Of a stretch of DNA of 64,000 bases, positions 8,042 to 16,087 are shown piece after piece; positions within the stretch are counted from its first letter, which is position 1; each line of letters begins with the position of its first letter. Origin of the DNA: Flaviramulus multivorans (GTDB taxonomy: Bacteria; Bacteroidota; Bacteroidia; Flavobacteriales; Flavobacteriaceae); assembly GCF_021728415.1 (NCBI RefSeq), contig NZ_JAKKDV010000003.1, forward strand, positions 62,001-126,000, given 5' to 3'. The notes beneath the pieces were generated by a model that did not search any database, had not been told where the DNA came from, and saw only the letters and a list, made by a program, of their open reading frames with translations. A program made the translations under genes and the position numbers.

Positions 8042-9091
8042 ATGGTTAAAAAACTTATTGCCGAAATAAACAAAGTTTACTTTATTAACAAATATACTTT
8101 GGTTCACATACTTTCCGGGACAGGAAGTATAGAAGTAGATTTTCTAAATTATACCGATTGGGAAGACAAAGCTATATATTTATCTAAAGGGCAATATATT
8201 AAATTCCTATCTGATGATTTTACTGTACGCTTAATTGAATTTCCCGATGAAATTCTGTTCAAATCTAAAGACGTCCGTGTGTTGTTTAAGCATTTAATTG
8301 CTTTAGGTTATATCAATTTTAAGGAATGTACAGAATGTCAAAAGTATTTAACCAGCACTGTTTTTAATACTGAAAATCATAGCATTATTGATATATCTGC
8401 AAAACAATGGTATTGGCAGAATCCGTTTCAAGCTAATAAAGAAGAATATCAACTTATTTTTGATGCTAAAGACGTTATTGACCAAGAATTTAAAAATAAC
8501 CTAACCAGTAAAGATTTAGCGGATTTAATTAATACCAATGGTTATAATATTCAGCATTTAATAAAAGACAAAATAGGCATTTCTTTAAAAAAAATGGTTG
8601 ATAATAGGAAAGTGTTAGAAAGCAAAAAGGAGATTGCCTTTACAGATAAAAGCATAAAAGAAGTGGCATATAATTTAGGATATAACGACCCTGCATACTT
8701 TAATCGTGTGTTTACTAATCAAGTAGGGCAGACACCTAATAAGTTTCGAACAGATTTCGATTTTGAAAGTAGAAATCGTTTTGTTTCAGATCTCATTGAG
8801 CTTATAAAATTACATCATAAAGAAGAGCATCAATTAGAGTTTTATGCGCAAAAAATGAATGTATCTGTTAAAACCTTATCAAAAAAGGTAAAAGACAAAA
8901 TGCATACTTCTATAGGAAAATTAATAAGACACGAAATCATCACCACATCAAAAACTTTATTGCTTGAGGATATTAGCATACAAGATGTTTCACTTATTAC
9001 AGGCTTTGAAGAAGTAAGCCATTTTTCAAATTTCTTTACACACCAAACTGGGATTTCTCCTTCCCAATTTAAAATTCAAAAAGTACAATAA
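8042..9091 (+). CDS. AraC family regulator with two HTH domains
   Basis: A 349-residue regulator with an N-terminal sensing region ('LVHILSGTGSIEVDF') and two AraC-type DNA-binding domains in tandem. The first spans about residues 140-240 and ends in 'VAYNLGYNDPAYFNRVFTNQVGQTPNKF'-type sequence. The second spans about 250-349 and ends in 'VSLITGFEEVSHFSNFF'. One such domain is the rule, so the duplicated form is notable. A central 'CTECQKYL' gives two cysteines. It lies upstream of four small genes on the same strand (9188-11018), which are its best candidate targets; that link is inferred from position. Confidence 0.82.
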   Translation: MVKKLIAEINKVYFINKYTLVHILSGTGSIEVDFLNYTDWEDKAIYLSKGQYIKFLSDDFTVRLIEFPDEILFKSKDVRVLFKHLIALGYINFKECTECQKYLTSTVFNTENHSIIDISAKQWYWQNPFQANKEEYQLIFDAKDVIDQEFKNNLTSKDLADLINTNGYNIQHLIKDKIGISLKKMVDNRKVLESKKEIAFTDKSIKEVAYNLGYNDPAYFNRVFTNQVGQTPNKFRTDFDFESRNRFVSDLIELIKLHHKEEHQLEFYAQKMNVSVKTLSKKVKDKMHTSIGKLIRHEIITTSKTLLLEDISIQDVSLITGFEEVSHFSNFFTHQTGISPSQFKIQKVQ

Positions 9092-9187
9092 ATAGCGTTT
9101 TTTTCGCAAACAGGTGCTGAGTTTCCATTCTGATATTTGCAATGTAATTACAAACTAAAATTTTGTTTAACATTAAAAATAATTAAA

Positions 9188-9541
9188 ATGGACATTAAAT
9201 CATTAACGGAAAAAATGGACAGTATTGTTGCTCAAGGGGCGATAGTAGATGCTGTAAAACAATTTTTTGCTGAAGATGCTACAACGTCAGACTACAATGA
9301 CTTAGAAACTACCAATAAGGCACAAATGGTAGAAAAAATGGAAGGTTTTGCTGAAGCTATTGCTAAAGTAAATGGTATTACTAAATATCATACACTATTT
9401 GACGGCAATGTTTCGGCATCAGAATTTACATTTGATTTTGACATGAAGGATGAGACTAAAATCTATTGGCACGAAATCATTCTTCGTACATGGAACGATG
9501 AAGGTAAAGTAATTCGAGAAGAATATTTTAAAGCTAATTAA
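9188..9541 (+). CDS. NTF2-like (SnoaL-type) protein
   Basis: A small cytoplasmic protein with the nuclear transport factor 2-like fold, a pocket-forming fold used by many unrelated enzymes. The ATG at 9188 is chosen over the frame from 9137, since the latter begins within a putative -7 box (GATATTTG at 9132-9139) and adds unconserved residues. Visible features are 'AVKQFFAEDATTSDYNDLETTNKAQMVEKMEGFAEAI' in part and the strand 'KIYWHEIILRTWNDEGKVIREEYF', both typical of the family. The next gene starts one base after its stop, so they are surely co-transcribed. No activity can be assigned. Confidence 0.78.
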   Translation: MDIKSLTEKMDSIVAQGAIVDAVKQFFAEDATTSDYNDLETTNKAQMVEKMEGFAEAIAKVNGITKYHTLFDGNVSASEFTFDFDMKDETKIYWHEIILRTWNDEGKVIREEYFKAN

Positions 9542-9542
9542 A

Positions 9543-9896
9543 ATGAAATTTCGATTTATATCGCCAACACTTCATGGTGTAGCCGATTATTCAGCTGGTT
9601 TAGGCCTTATTACGGTTCCTTTTCTTTTAGGATTAGGTAGCACAAACCCTGCATCACTTTGGATTTCTATCATAACTGGAATTGCCGTTTTAGGAGTAAG
9701 CCTTTTAACAGATTATAAATTGGGTGCATTCAGATCAATCCCTTTTCAAGGGCATTTAGCCATAGATTTAGTAGTTGCTATAGTTTTTATGATTATTCCA
9801 TTTGCTTTAGGGTTTAATGGCATAGAAGCAAACTACTACCTGTTTAATGCTGCTGTTGTTTTTACAGTAGTTTCATTAAGCGAAAACGATTATTAA
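9543..9896 (+). CDS. SPW-repeat-like small membrane protein
   Basis: A 117-residue protein with four hydrophobic helices. The segments 'LGLITVPFLLGLGSTNPASLW' and 'LVVAIVFMIIPFALGFNG' look like two copies of a helix-Pro-Phe pattern similar to the SPW repeat found in small inner-membrane proteins. It begins one base after the NTF2-like gene and precedes a YHS gene, in a group that seems devoted to a stress or redox response. Its role is unknown. Confidence 0.6.
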   Translation: MKFRFISPTLHGVADYSAGLGLITVPFLLGLGSTNPASLWISIITGIAVLGVSLLTDYKLGAFRSIPFQGHLAIDLVVAIVFMIIPFALGFNGIEANYYLFNAAVVFTVVSLSENDY

Positions 9897-9923
9897 AAAA
9901 TAAAACAATTAAAAATTAAAAAA

Positions 9924-10397
9924 ATGAAGAAATTAGTAAAATCAACAGTTTTAATATTGGCAATTATGGTTGCGACCACAACTTTTGCACAAGATAACAA
10001 AGCCAATAATATTGATAATAGTAATATTGCTCTGCAAGGTTATAGTCCTGTATCATATCTAGATTTAGGTATTGCTCAAAGAGGATTAAAACAATACAAA
10101 ACAGAGCACAATAAGATAGTCTATTACTTTACATCGAGTGATCAAAAAGCAAAATTCGATAAAAACCCAGATAAATATTTACCTCAGTTTGGCGGATTTT
10201 GTGCTTTTGGTGTTTACGCCGGAGCTAAATTTAGACCGGACCCAAACAAGTTTATTGTAAAAGATGGTAAATACTTCTTGTACTTGTATAATATCGAGTT
10301 AGACGCTCAGCAATTATGGCTAGCGGAAAATAACCATAACAAATTACTATCAGTTGCCAATACTAACTGGAAAAAATTAAGTAAAACCTATAATTAA
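9924..10397 (+). CDS. Secreted YHS domain protein
   Basis: A 157-residue exported protein. The signal peptide covers residues 1-22 and ends in 'TTFAQ', a normal signal peptidase I site. The rest matches the YHS pattern seen in many Bacteroidota: 'IALQGYSPVSYLD', 'IVYYFTSSDQKAKFDKNPDKYLPQFGGFCAFGV' in part, and 'KFIVKDGKYFLYLYN'. The YHS fold often binds metals, but I see only one Cys ('GGFCAFG'). It is the third gene of the 9188-10397 group, downstream of the tandem-HTH regulator. Confidence 0.82.
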   Translation: MKKLVKSTVLILAIMVATTTFAQDNKANNIDNSNIALQGYSPVSYLDLGIAQRGLKQYKTEHNKIVYYFTSSDQKAKFDKNPDKYLPQFGGFCAFGVYAGAKFRPDPNKFIVKDGKYFLYLYNIELDAQQLWLAENNHNKLLSVANTNWKKLSKTYN

Positions 10398-10417
10398 TTT
10401 AATAATAGCAATAAATA

Positions 10418-10452
10418 TCTGTAGGTCTTTGTCCTAATTAAGGCTTACAGAT
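10418..10452 (+). terminator. Inverted repeat after the YHS gene, possible terminator
   Basis: ATCTGTA (10418-10424) pairs with TACAGAT (10446-10452), with AGG/CCT as an inner pair. Only a poor T stretch follows, so read-through to the next gene is possible. Confidence 0.35.
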
Positions 10453-10475
10453 GTTTAAATCTTTAAAATAGAAAC

Positions 10476-11018
10476 ATGAAGACAATAACAGTTCCAACTA
10501 TAAACGAAGTAAATAATGATTCAAAACAAATTTTTGATTCTATTAAAAAACAAATTGGTATGCTCCCTAATGTATATGCCGTTACAGGGTATTCATCCGA
10601 AAGCTTAGCGTTACATATAAATATGACCAATAAGGCGGGAAAGGGTAGTTTTTCCAATAAAGAATTAGAAGCCATTAAATTAGCCGTTTCACAAGTTAAT
10701 GGGTGTCATTATTGTTTATCGGCACACACCGCAATAGCGAAAATGAATGGCTTTACAGATGAAGAAGCCTTGTCGTTTAGGCAATTAACCAGTAATAACT
10801 CTAAATTAAATGTTCTTACAAGGTTAGCAGCTGAAATTGTAACGAATAGAGGACGAGCTTCAGAAGAACTACTTGAAGAATTTTATAACCTCGGGTATTC
10901 TGAAAAAGCATTGGTAGATTTAGTTTTAGTAATCACAGATATTACATTTACAAATTACTTAAATGAAGTTGCTAAGGTTCCAATAGATTTTCCAAAAGTA
11001 GAATTAGAATTGATTTAA
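10476..11018 (+). CDS. Carboxymuconolactone decarboxylase / AhpD-like protein
   Basis: A 180-residue all-helical AhpD-fold protein. The redox pair is visible in 'QVNGCHYCLSAHTAIAK', the standard CxxC-x3-H motif of AhpD-like disulfide reductases. 'LKLAVSQVNG'-like and 'VLVITDITFTNYLNEVAKVPIDFP' sequences also fit. Such proteins supply electrons to peroxiredoxins or act on small organic molecules. It follows the 9188-10397 group with a 78-base gap that holds a weak hairpin, and may belong to the same AraC regulon; this is inference. Confidence 0.87.
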   Translation: MKTITVPTINEVNNDSKQIFDSIKKQIGMLPNVYAVTGYSSESLALHINMTNKAGKGSFSNKELEAIKLAVSQVNGCHYCLSAHTAIAKMNGFTDEEALSFRQLTSNNSKLNVLTRLAAEIVTNRGRASEELLEEFYNLGYSEKALVDLVLVITDITFTNYLNEVAKVPIDFPKVELELI

Positions 11019-11031
11019 TAGCAATTCAATT

Positions 11032-11066
11032 ACACCTTACTTATTTGTCATGAATAGGTAAGGTGT
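11032..11066. terminator. Hairpin between converging genes
   Basis: ACACCTTAC (11032-11040) pairs perfectly with GTAAGGTGT (11058-11066), and the stem can extend inward with ATT/AAT-like pairs. There is no strong T tract on either side. Its place between two gene ends suggests a bidirectional terminator. Confidence 0.6.
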
Positions 11067-11112
11067 TACCATTATAAATAGTTTCTGTTTATTGGTAAAA
11101 TACCAATGGACA

Positions 11113-13356
11113 TCATATAACATCACCTTTTGAAGCATTAAAAATAATCGGGATTTCGTTTTCCATACCATTATTTTGAACAAAAATAACGGCTTTTAAT
11201 TTAGATGTTATACGCTCTATAATTTCAATGCGCTTATCTAAATTAGCATTACCACGAGCTAAACCAGAAAAAACAAGATCCGCTCTACTGCTGTTTTCAA
11301 TAAGCAAGTCCACGACATCTTTGTTATTATTGATTAAAATATGAATTTCAGCATCAATACGTGCTTCTCGCGTAGAAAATTGGATATATTGATCCATTCT
11401 GTGTTTTTCTTCTTCTGAATCTACAATAGAGAAAATATTTATTTCAGCTTTTTTCCACTTACTGTTTAGTTTAATTAAATAGGAGAGAAGGAGCATCAAA
11501 TCAGCATTATTATCCTTACCTCTCCACCAAATGTCAATGCGTTTTTTTATACGAACACTAAATGGTTTATTAAAATGTGCCATTAAAATATTCTTTCCTG
11601 TTAATGATAAGGCATTAATAATTTGTAACTCTTGAGCTTTCCCATCTTTTGAACTCGACCAACCAAATACTACGGTATTGGTTTTTATTCCAGCAACACC
11701 GTGTGAAGCAGCAATTTCTAACATACCTCTTTTAAAATCCTCAACTACATTTACTTCTGTTAAAGCTTGCAATCCTTGTTTAGCCAAATCTTTTTGCATC
11801 TCAAAGGCAAATTCGTTTCGACGTTCCACTTCACTTGTATCATTAATGGTAACCAGTTTAGAAATAGTTAGTAAACCACTGTTTTGACCGAGCATTTCAG
11901 TAAATTTCACCAATTGAATATGCTCTTTAATATCTCGAATAAATAATATGACAATAGGTCGCCAATTCCTAGAATGTATCTTTTTTGTGTTTAATCGTAA
12001 TAAAGCATATCTACTCAGATGCATCCATATTCCAGTTGAGGCATCTCCCCATTGTTGTTCTAGTTTTTTGCTTATTAAATAAATAAAAATTAGTGCTTCC
12101 AATCCGAGCGCAAACAAAAATGCCAAAGGGTTTATTAACCACATAACTACCATTGCTGCAATAGCTCCCAAAAGAGAAATCATCCAATGCACATGTATTT
12201 TTGGGCGATAGGAAGGCTCTTTAATGAGTTGCTCGGTAGCTGCACTTACATTAACGGCAACATAAAGTGTTAAAAACAATACTGAAACATATTGCGCAAT
12301 AGTATTTAAACCACCTAGAAAAACAGCGGCTATTGCAATAATGCCGCTTATCCACGTTGCTATTGTAGGTTGTCCAGATTTAGAAAGCTTTGATAAAAAC
12401 TTGGGAACAATACCATCCATAGACAATGCTTGAAGAATTCTAGGACCTCCTAAAATACTCCCAAAAGCTGACGATAAAACAGCACCCCAAACTGCGGGGT
12501 AAACAATCCAAGGACCGAAAATTGCTAAACGTGTCCAAATCGTTACACCAGCTTCTGGGTCTGCCAATTGTTCTATAGTTAAGGCTCCAGTAATTGCTAG
12601 AAGCAGTGGAATAATAAGATAAATAATAGCACCACTAACTACTGCACCTAATGTTCCCTTTGGAATTGATTTTTGAGGATTCTTTAAATCACCACTTAAT
12701 CCGATACCAGCCGTAAACCCTGTAACTGCAGGGAAAAATACAGCAAACACGTACCAAAACCCTTCCGGTGCAGTTTGATAACTCGCTTCAGTAATTGGTG
12801 CATGAATATCTTGACTCAATACGCCAATAATTAAAGCCAGAATAGAAGCTCCAACAATAATCATGATGGGTATTTGAGATTTTAAAACCAGTTTAGCACT
12901 TTTACCAGATAGAGCTGTCACTAAAACTATAAATCCAATAGTTAATACCTGTAAGGCATATGAAGGCAAAATACCTCGACTTTCTGGCCACAATACTAGA
13001 ATTGCTTCTGATAGACCATAACAATAAAATGTAACACTTAAAGTTCTACATAAATACAAAGGAATACCAATAGCCCCTCCAGGTTCGAGACCAAGACTTC
13101 GAGAAATCATAAAATATTCGCCTCCAACACCAACTTTAATATTTGTTGCAATAGCCGAAGCACTCAATCCTGTAATAAAAGTAATAGAACTAGCCATTAA
13201 AACAATAATAACAGTTTTAGTGAAGCCAACATTACCAACCACCCAACCAAATCTCAAATACATAATCAGACCTAGTATAGTTAATATACTAGGTGTGTAA
13301 ACTCCTAGAAAGGTGCCAAATTTATGTGGTTTTCTATTCACGTTTACTTTACCCAT
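11113..13356 (-). CDS. SLC12-like (cation-chloride cotransporter type) APC transporter
   Basis: A 747-residue inner-membrane transporter. The first helix region 'FGTFLGVYTPSILTILGLIMYLRFGWVVG' in part is the hallmark of the cation-chloride cotransporter branch of the APC superfamily, and about twelve helices follow up to residue 430. 'TGFTAGIGLSGDLKNPQKSIPKGT' is the conserved loop after helix 6. The C-terminal 300 residues form a soluble domain with USP-like strands ('ADLVFSGLARGNANLDKRIEII'), as in bacterial homologs. Substrate could be ions or amino acids. It is single, with a hairpin downstream and a gene on the other strand upstream. Confidence 0.8.
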   Translation of the reverse strand: MGKVNVNRKPHKFGTFLGVYTPSILTILGLIMYLRFGWVVGNVGFTKTVIIVLMASSITFITGLSASAIATNIKVGVGGEYFMISRSLGLEPGGAIGIPLYLCRTLSVTFYCYGLSEAILVLWPESRGILPSYALQVLTIGFIVLVTALSGKSAKLVLKSQIPIMIIVGASILALIIGVLSQDIHAPITEASYQTAPEGFWYVFAVFFPAVTGFTAGIGLSGDLKNPQKSIPKGTLGAVVSGAIIYLIIPLLLAITGALTIEQLADPEAGVTIWTRLAIFGPWIVYPAVWGAVLSSAFGSILGGPRILQALSMDGIVPKFLSKLSKSGQPTIATWISGIIAIAAVFLGGLNTIAQYVSVLFLTLYVAVNVSAATEQLIKEPSYRPKIHVHWMISLLGAIAAMVVMWLINPLAFLFALGLEALIFIYLISKKLEQQWGDASTGIWMHLSRYALLRLNTKKIHSRNWRPIVILFIRDIKEHIQLVKFTEMLGQNSGLLTISKLVTINDTSEVERRNEFAFEMQKDLAKQGLQALTEVNVVEDFKRGMLEIAASHGVAGIKTNTVVFGWSSSKDGKAQELQIINALSLTGKNILMAHFNKPFSVRIKKRIDIWWRGKDNNADLMLLLSYLIKLNSKWKKAEINIFSIVDSEEEKHRMDQYIQFSTREARIDAEIHILINNNKDVVDLLIENSSRADLVFSGLARGNANLDKRIEIIERITSKLKAVIFVQNNGMENEIPIIFNASKGDVI

Positions 13357-13470
13357 AGCCTTTGTTAATTAGCAATAGTCTGATACTGTTAAATATACAG
13401 TAAATTATTTACCTATTTAACCCTAAAAAATCAATTCATCCATAGTATATTACAGTTCAGTAATCTACAA

Positions 13471-13501
13471 TTTACATGTATTACAATCTTAAATATATTT
13501 G
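13471..13501 (+). promoter_or_regulatory. Candidate Bacteroidota promoter of the serine hydrolase gene
   Basis: TATATTTG at 13494-13501 fits the TAnnTTTG -7 box exactly. Nineteen bases upstream is TTTA (13471-13474), one base off the TTTG -33 box. The gene starts 45 bases downstream. Confidence 0.45.
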
Positions 13502-13546
13502 TCCTGTAAATACAAATAGAGTAGAAATAAGTATCTTAATAGAATC

Positions 13547-14602
13547 ATGAAAAGTGCAAAACAAAAGCCAAGTAAAGGAAAACAAGTTTTTAGAATTGTA
13601 TTACTAGTTGGTACATTCATTTCTTTATGGTTTGTGCCATGGATTCTGGTAAAAGCATGGATATTACCTTTACCAAAAACTGTTCAGGAGCAAGTAGATC
13701 AAACTTTAAGTTATGGTTTTGACGGCGTTATTGTCTATGTAGATGAAGCAGGCAAACCACCAGCATTTTACACAGCTGGTTATCATAATAAAGAACAGAA
13801 AATACCTGCCAAACCAAATGCTTTATTCAAAATTGCTAGTATAAGCAAGTTATATGTTGCAGTTGCTATAACCAAATTAGCCTATACTAATCAATTGTCA
13901 TTGGATAAAACACTGACTGATTTTTTCCCAGAACTTGAAGGTAGAATAGAAAATGCCAATGAAATCACGATACGCATGATGGTACAACATCGAAGTGGTA
14001 TTCCTAATTTTACTGACAACCCTGACTTTTGGAAAAATCAACCCAACACCAATACAGATGTGCTTCAATATGCACTTGATTTACCAGCCAATTTTGAGCC
14101 AAACAAAGATTATGGCTATTCCAACACCAATTATTTGTTGCTTTCAAGAATTATTGAACAAGTTACAGGAGGTCCTCGTCAAGACTATTTTAAGACTGAA
14201 ATTTTAATACCACTTGGACTAAACAATACGTTTGGTTCTCTTGATGAAGTAAAAAATCTAGACGATGTGATGAGTGGTTATTATGTTGGTATTGAAGATG
14301 ATTTTAAGACTGAAGATCAAGGCATGATAGCTACAGCAGAAGATGTTGGTAAATTCTTGAGAGCATTAAACGATGGTACATTACTTAATGAAAGCGAAAT
14401 GAAACTCTACAGCTCGCTTTATGAGTTTAATCATGGCGGATTGGTTCCTGGTTACCAATGCATGGCAGAATATCATAAAGATATTGATGCTGTGGTTGTT
14501 CAATTTATGAATACTACCGATTTTGAAGGCTACCAATGGAATCTCTTAGAAATAACACACAGTCGCGTTGTTAAAATTTTACGTAAAGCAAAAGATAAAT
14601 AG
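13547..14602 (+). CDS. Serine hydrolase, beta-lactamase/PBP family
   Basis: A class C beta-lactamase-like serine hydrolase with an N-terminal membrane anchor (about residues 15-38). Catalytic motifs: SxxK in 'FKIASISKLYVAVAI' with the Ser nucleophile and Lys; YxN in 'DYGYSNTNYLLL'; and 'HGGLVPGY' in place of KTG. This pattern is found in D-aminopeptidases, esterases and PBP-like proteins, so antibiotic breakdown should not be assumed. The active domain would face the periplasm. It has its own candidate promoter and converges with the tesA-like gene. Confidence 0.87.
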   Translation: MKSAKQKPSKGKQVFRIVLLVGTFISLWFVPWILVKAWILPLPKTVQEQVDQTLSYGFDGVIVYVDEAGKPPAFYTAGYHNKEQKIPAKPNALFKIASISKLYVAVAITKLAYTNQLSLDKTLTDFFPELEGRIENANEITIRMMVQHRSGIPNFTDNPDFWKNQPNTNTDVLQYALDLPANFEPNKDYGYSNTNYLLLSRIIEQVTGGPRQDYFKTEILIPLGLNNTFGSLDEVKNLDDVMSGYYVGIEDDFKTEDQGMIATAEDVGKFLRALNDGTLLNESEMKLYSSLYEFNHGGLVPGYQCMAEYHKDIDAVVVQFMNTTDFEGYQWNLLEITHSRVVKILRKAKDK

Positions 14603-14625
14603 TATGAGCTGATTATTAAATGATC

Positions 14626-15372
14626 TCATAACAATGGTTTCAAATAATCCCAAACTGTATTCGCAATAATTTCATGTCCTTCAGCAGTTGGGTGAATGCC
14701 ATCATTCTGATTAAGTTCTTTGATACCACCAACGTCTTTCAAAATAAATGGAATAAAAACCACATCATTTTTTTCTGCCAAATTAGCAAACACATTTCTA
14801 AATTCAGAGGTGTATGCTTGTCCCATATTTGGTGGTAATTCCATACCAGCTAAAATTATGTCAGTGCTTTGTTTTTTTTGCTTTACAGCATCTATAATGG
14901 CTTGCAGATTGTTACGTGTTTCTGATAAAGGGACTCCTCTTAAGCCGTCATTTGCACCGAGTTCTAAAACAAACACATCAATATCCTGATTTAAGATCCA
15001 ATCAATTCTATTTCTACCACCAGATGAGGTTTCTCCACTAACACCCGAATTTATAACGGTATAATTCAATTGTAACGAATCTATTTTTTCTTGTATTAAG
15101 GCTGGGAAAGCTTCATCCGTTGTATCCAATCCATAACCTGCCGTTATACTATCACCAAAAAAGAGAATGGTTTTCTTATCTATGGACTTCACAGTTTCAT
15201 CAGCTTCTTCAACACTGACGTTTTCATCAGCTTCATTATTGTCCTTACTAGACTTATTACCACAAGAAAACAAGAACACACTTATCAAGATTAAATAACA
15301 AAACTTTAAGAGTTTCTGTGTATGGAAAGTATTGGTATTTAAATTCATTTCAGTATTTTGAGCGTCATTCAT
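14626..15372 (-). CDS. tesA: TesA-like SGNH esterase/lysophospholipase, lipoprotein
   Basis: A GDSL/SGNH-family esterase similar to E. coli TesA. Seen: block I 'LFFGDSITAGYGL' with the Ser; block II Gly in 'VSGETSSGGRNRI'; block III 'LGANDGLRG' with the Asn; and block V 'DGIHPTAEGH' with Asp and His. The N-terminus has a lipoprotein signal ending 'LFSC', followed by an acidic linker. An ATG at 15348 could also serve as start. It is divergent from an ABC transporter pair of YbbA/YbbP type with 25 bases between starts; the same tesA / ybbA-ybbP arrangement exists in E. coli. Confidence 0.87.
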   Translation of the reverse strand: MNDAQNTEMNLNTNTFHTQKLLKFCYLILISVFLFSCGNKSSKDNNEADENVSVEEADETVKSIDKKTILFFGDSITAGYGLDTTDEAFPALIQEKIDSLQLNYTVINSGVSGETSSGGRNRIDWILNQDIDVFVLELGANDGLRGVPLSETRNNLQAIIDAVKQKKQSTDIILAGMELPPNMGQAYTSEFRNVFANLAEKNDVVFIPFILKDVGGIKELNQNDGIHPTAEGHEIIANTVWDYLKPLL

Positions 15373-15397
15373 AAGTCGTACAAAATTTATAATATTT

Positions 15398-16087
15398 ATG
15401 TCAAAGATATTAAAGATAAATGGTCTAGAGAAAACCTATACAAGCGGATCTAGACAATTAACCGTTTTACAAAACATTTCCTTTGATGTTGAAAAGGGAC
15501 AAACCTTTTCAATAGTAGGTCCGTCAGGTAGTGGTAAAACCACTTTATTAGGATTATGTGCTGGACTAGACACGCCAAATGCTGGAAGTGTAGAATTGTG
15601 TGGTTATGATTTTAATACATTAAACGAAGATGAACGTGCTCAATTACGCAATAGGGAAGTAGGATTTATTTTTCAGAATTTCCAACTACTACCAACGCTT
15701 ACAGCTTTAGAAAACGTAAGTGTACCCTTAGAATTACAAGGCGTAAAACATGCTGCAAAACGTGGCATGGAGCTCTTAAATGAGGTTGGTTTAGCAGATC
15801 GTTTTCACCATTATCCATCCCAACTTTCAGGTGGAGAGCAACAACGTGTAGCTTTGGCTCGGGCATTTAGTAATTCGCCTTCAATTTTATTTGCTGATGA
15901 GCCTACAGGAAACCTAGACGATGAAACCGGAGAAAAGGTAATTAAATTATTATTTGATTTAAACAAAGCCTCAGATACCACTTTAGTGATTGTAACACAC
16001 GATTTAGATTTAGCCAATCGTACGCAACAGATTTTACGACTAAAAGGTGGTGAAATAATTACGAATCAACCTACTGCTACACATTGA
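15398..16087 (+). CDS. ybbA: YbbA-like ABC transporter ATP-binding protein
   Basis: The ATPase of a MacB/LolD-like ABC system. Motifs: Walker A 'GPSGSGKTT' (about residues 40-48), Q-loop 'FQNFQLLP', signature 'LSGGEQQRVALARA', Walker B 'LFADEPTGNLD' and H-loop 'VTHDLDLA'. Length 229 is normal. Its stop overlaps the TTG start of the permease gene by four bases, which implies coupled translation. By analogy with YbbAP, it would power movement or extraction of lipophilic substrates from the inner membrane, which fits a neighbouring lysophospholipase; the substrate is inferred. Confidence 0.92.
   Translation: MSKILKINGLEKTYTSGSRQLTVLQNISFDVEKGQTFSIVGPSGSGKTTLLGLCAGLDTPNAGSVELCGYDFNTLNEDERAQLRNREVGFIFQNFQLLPTLTALENVSVPLELQGVKHAAKRGMELLNEVGLADRFHHYPSQLSGGEQQRVALARAFSNSPSILFADEPTGNLDDETGEKVIKLLFDLNKASDTTLVIVTHDLDLANRTQQILRLKGGEIITNQPTATH

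Noticed and set aside
14603-14630. TATGAG/CTCATA hairpin between converging genes as terminator
   Set aside because: The stem is short, AT-rich and lacks a T tract, so the support is too weak.
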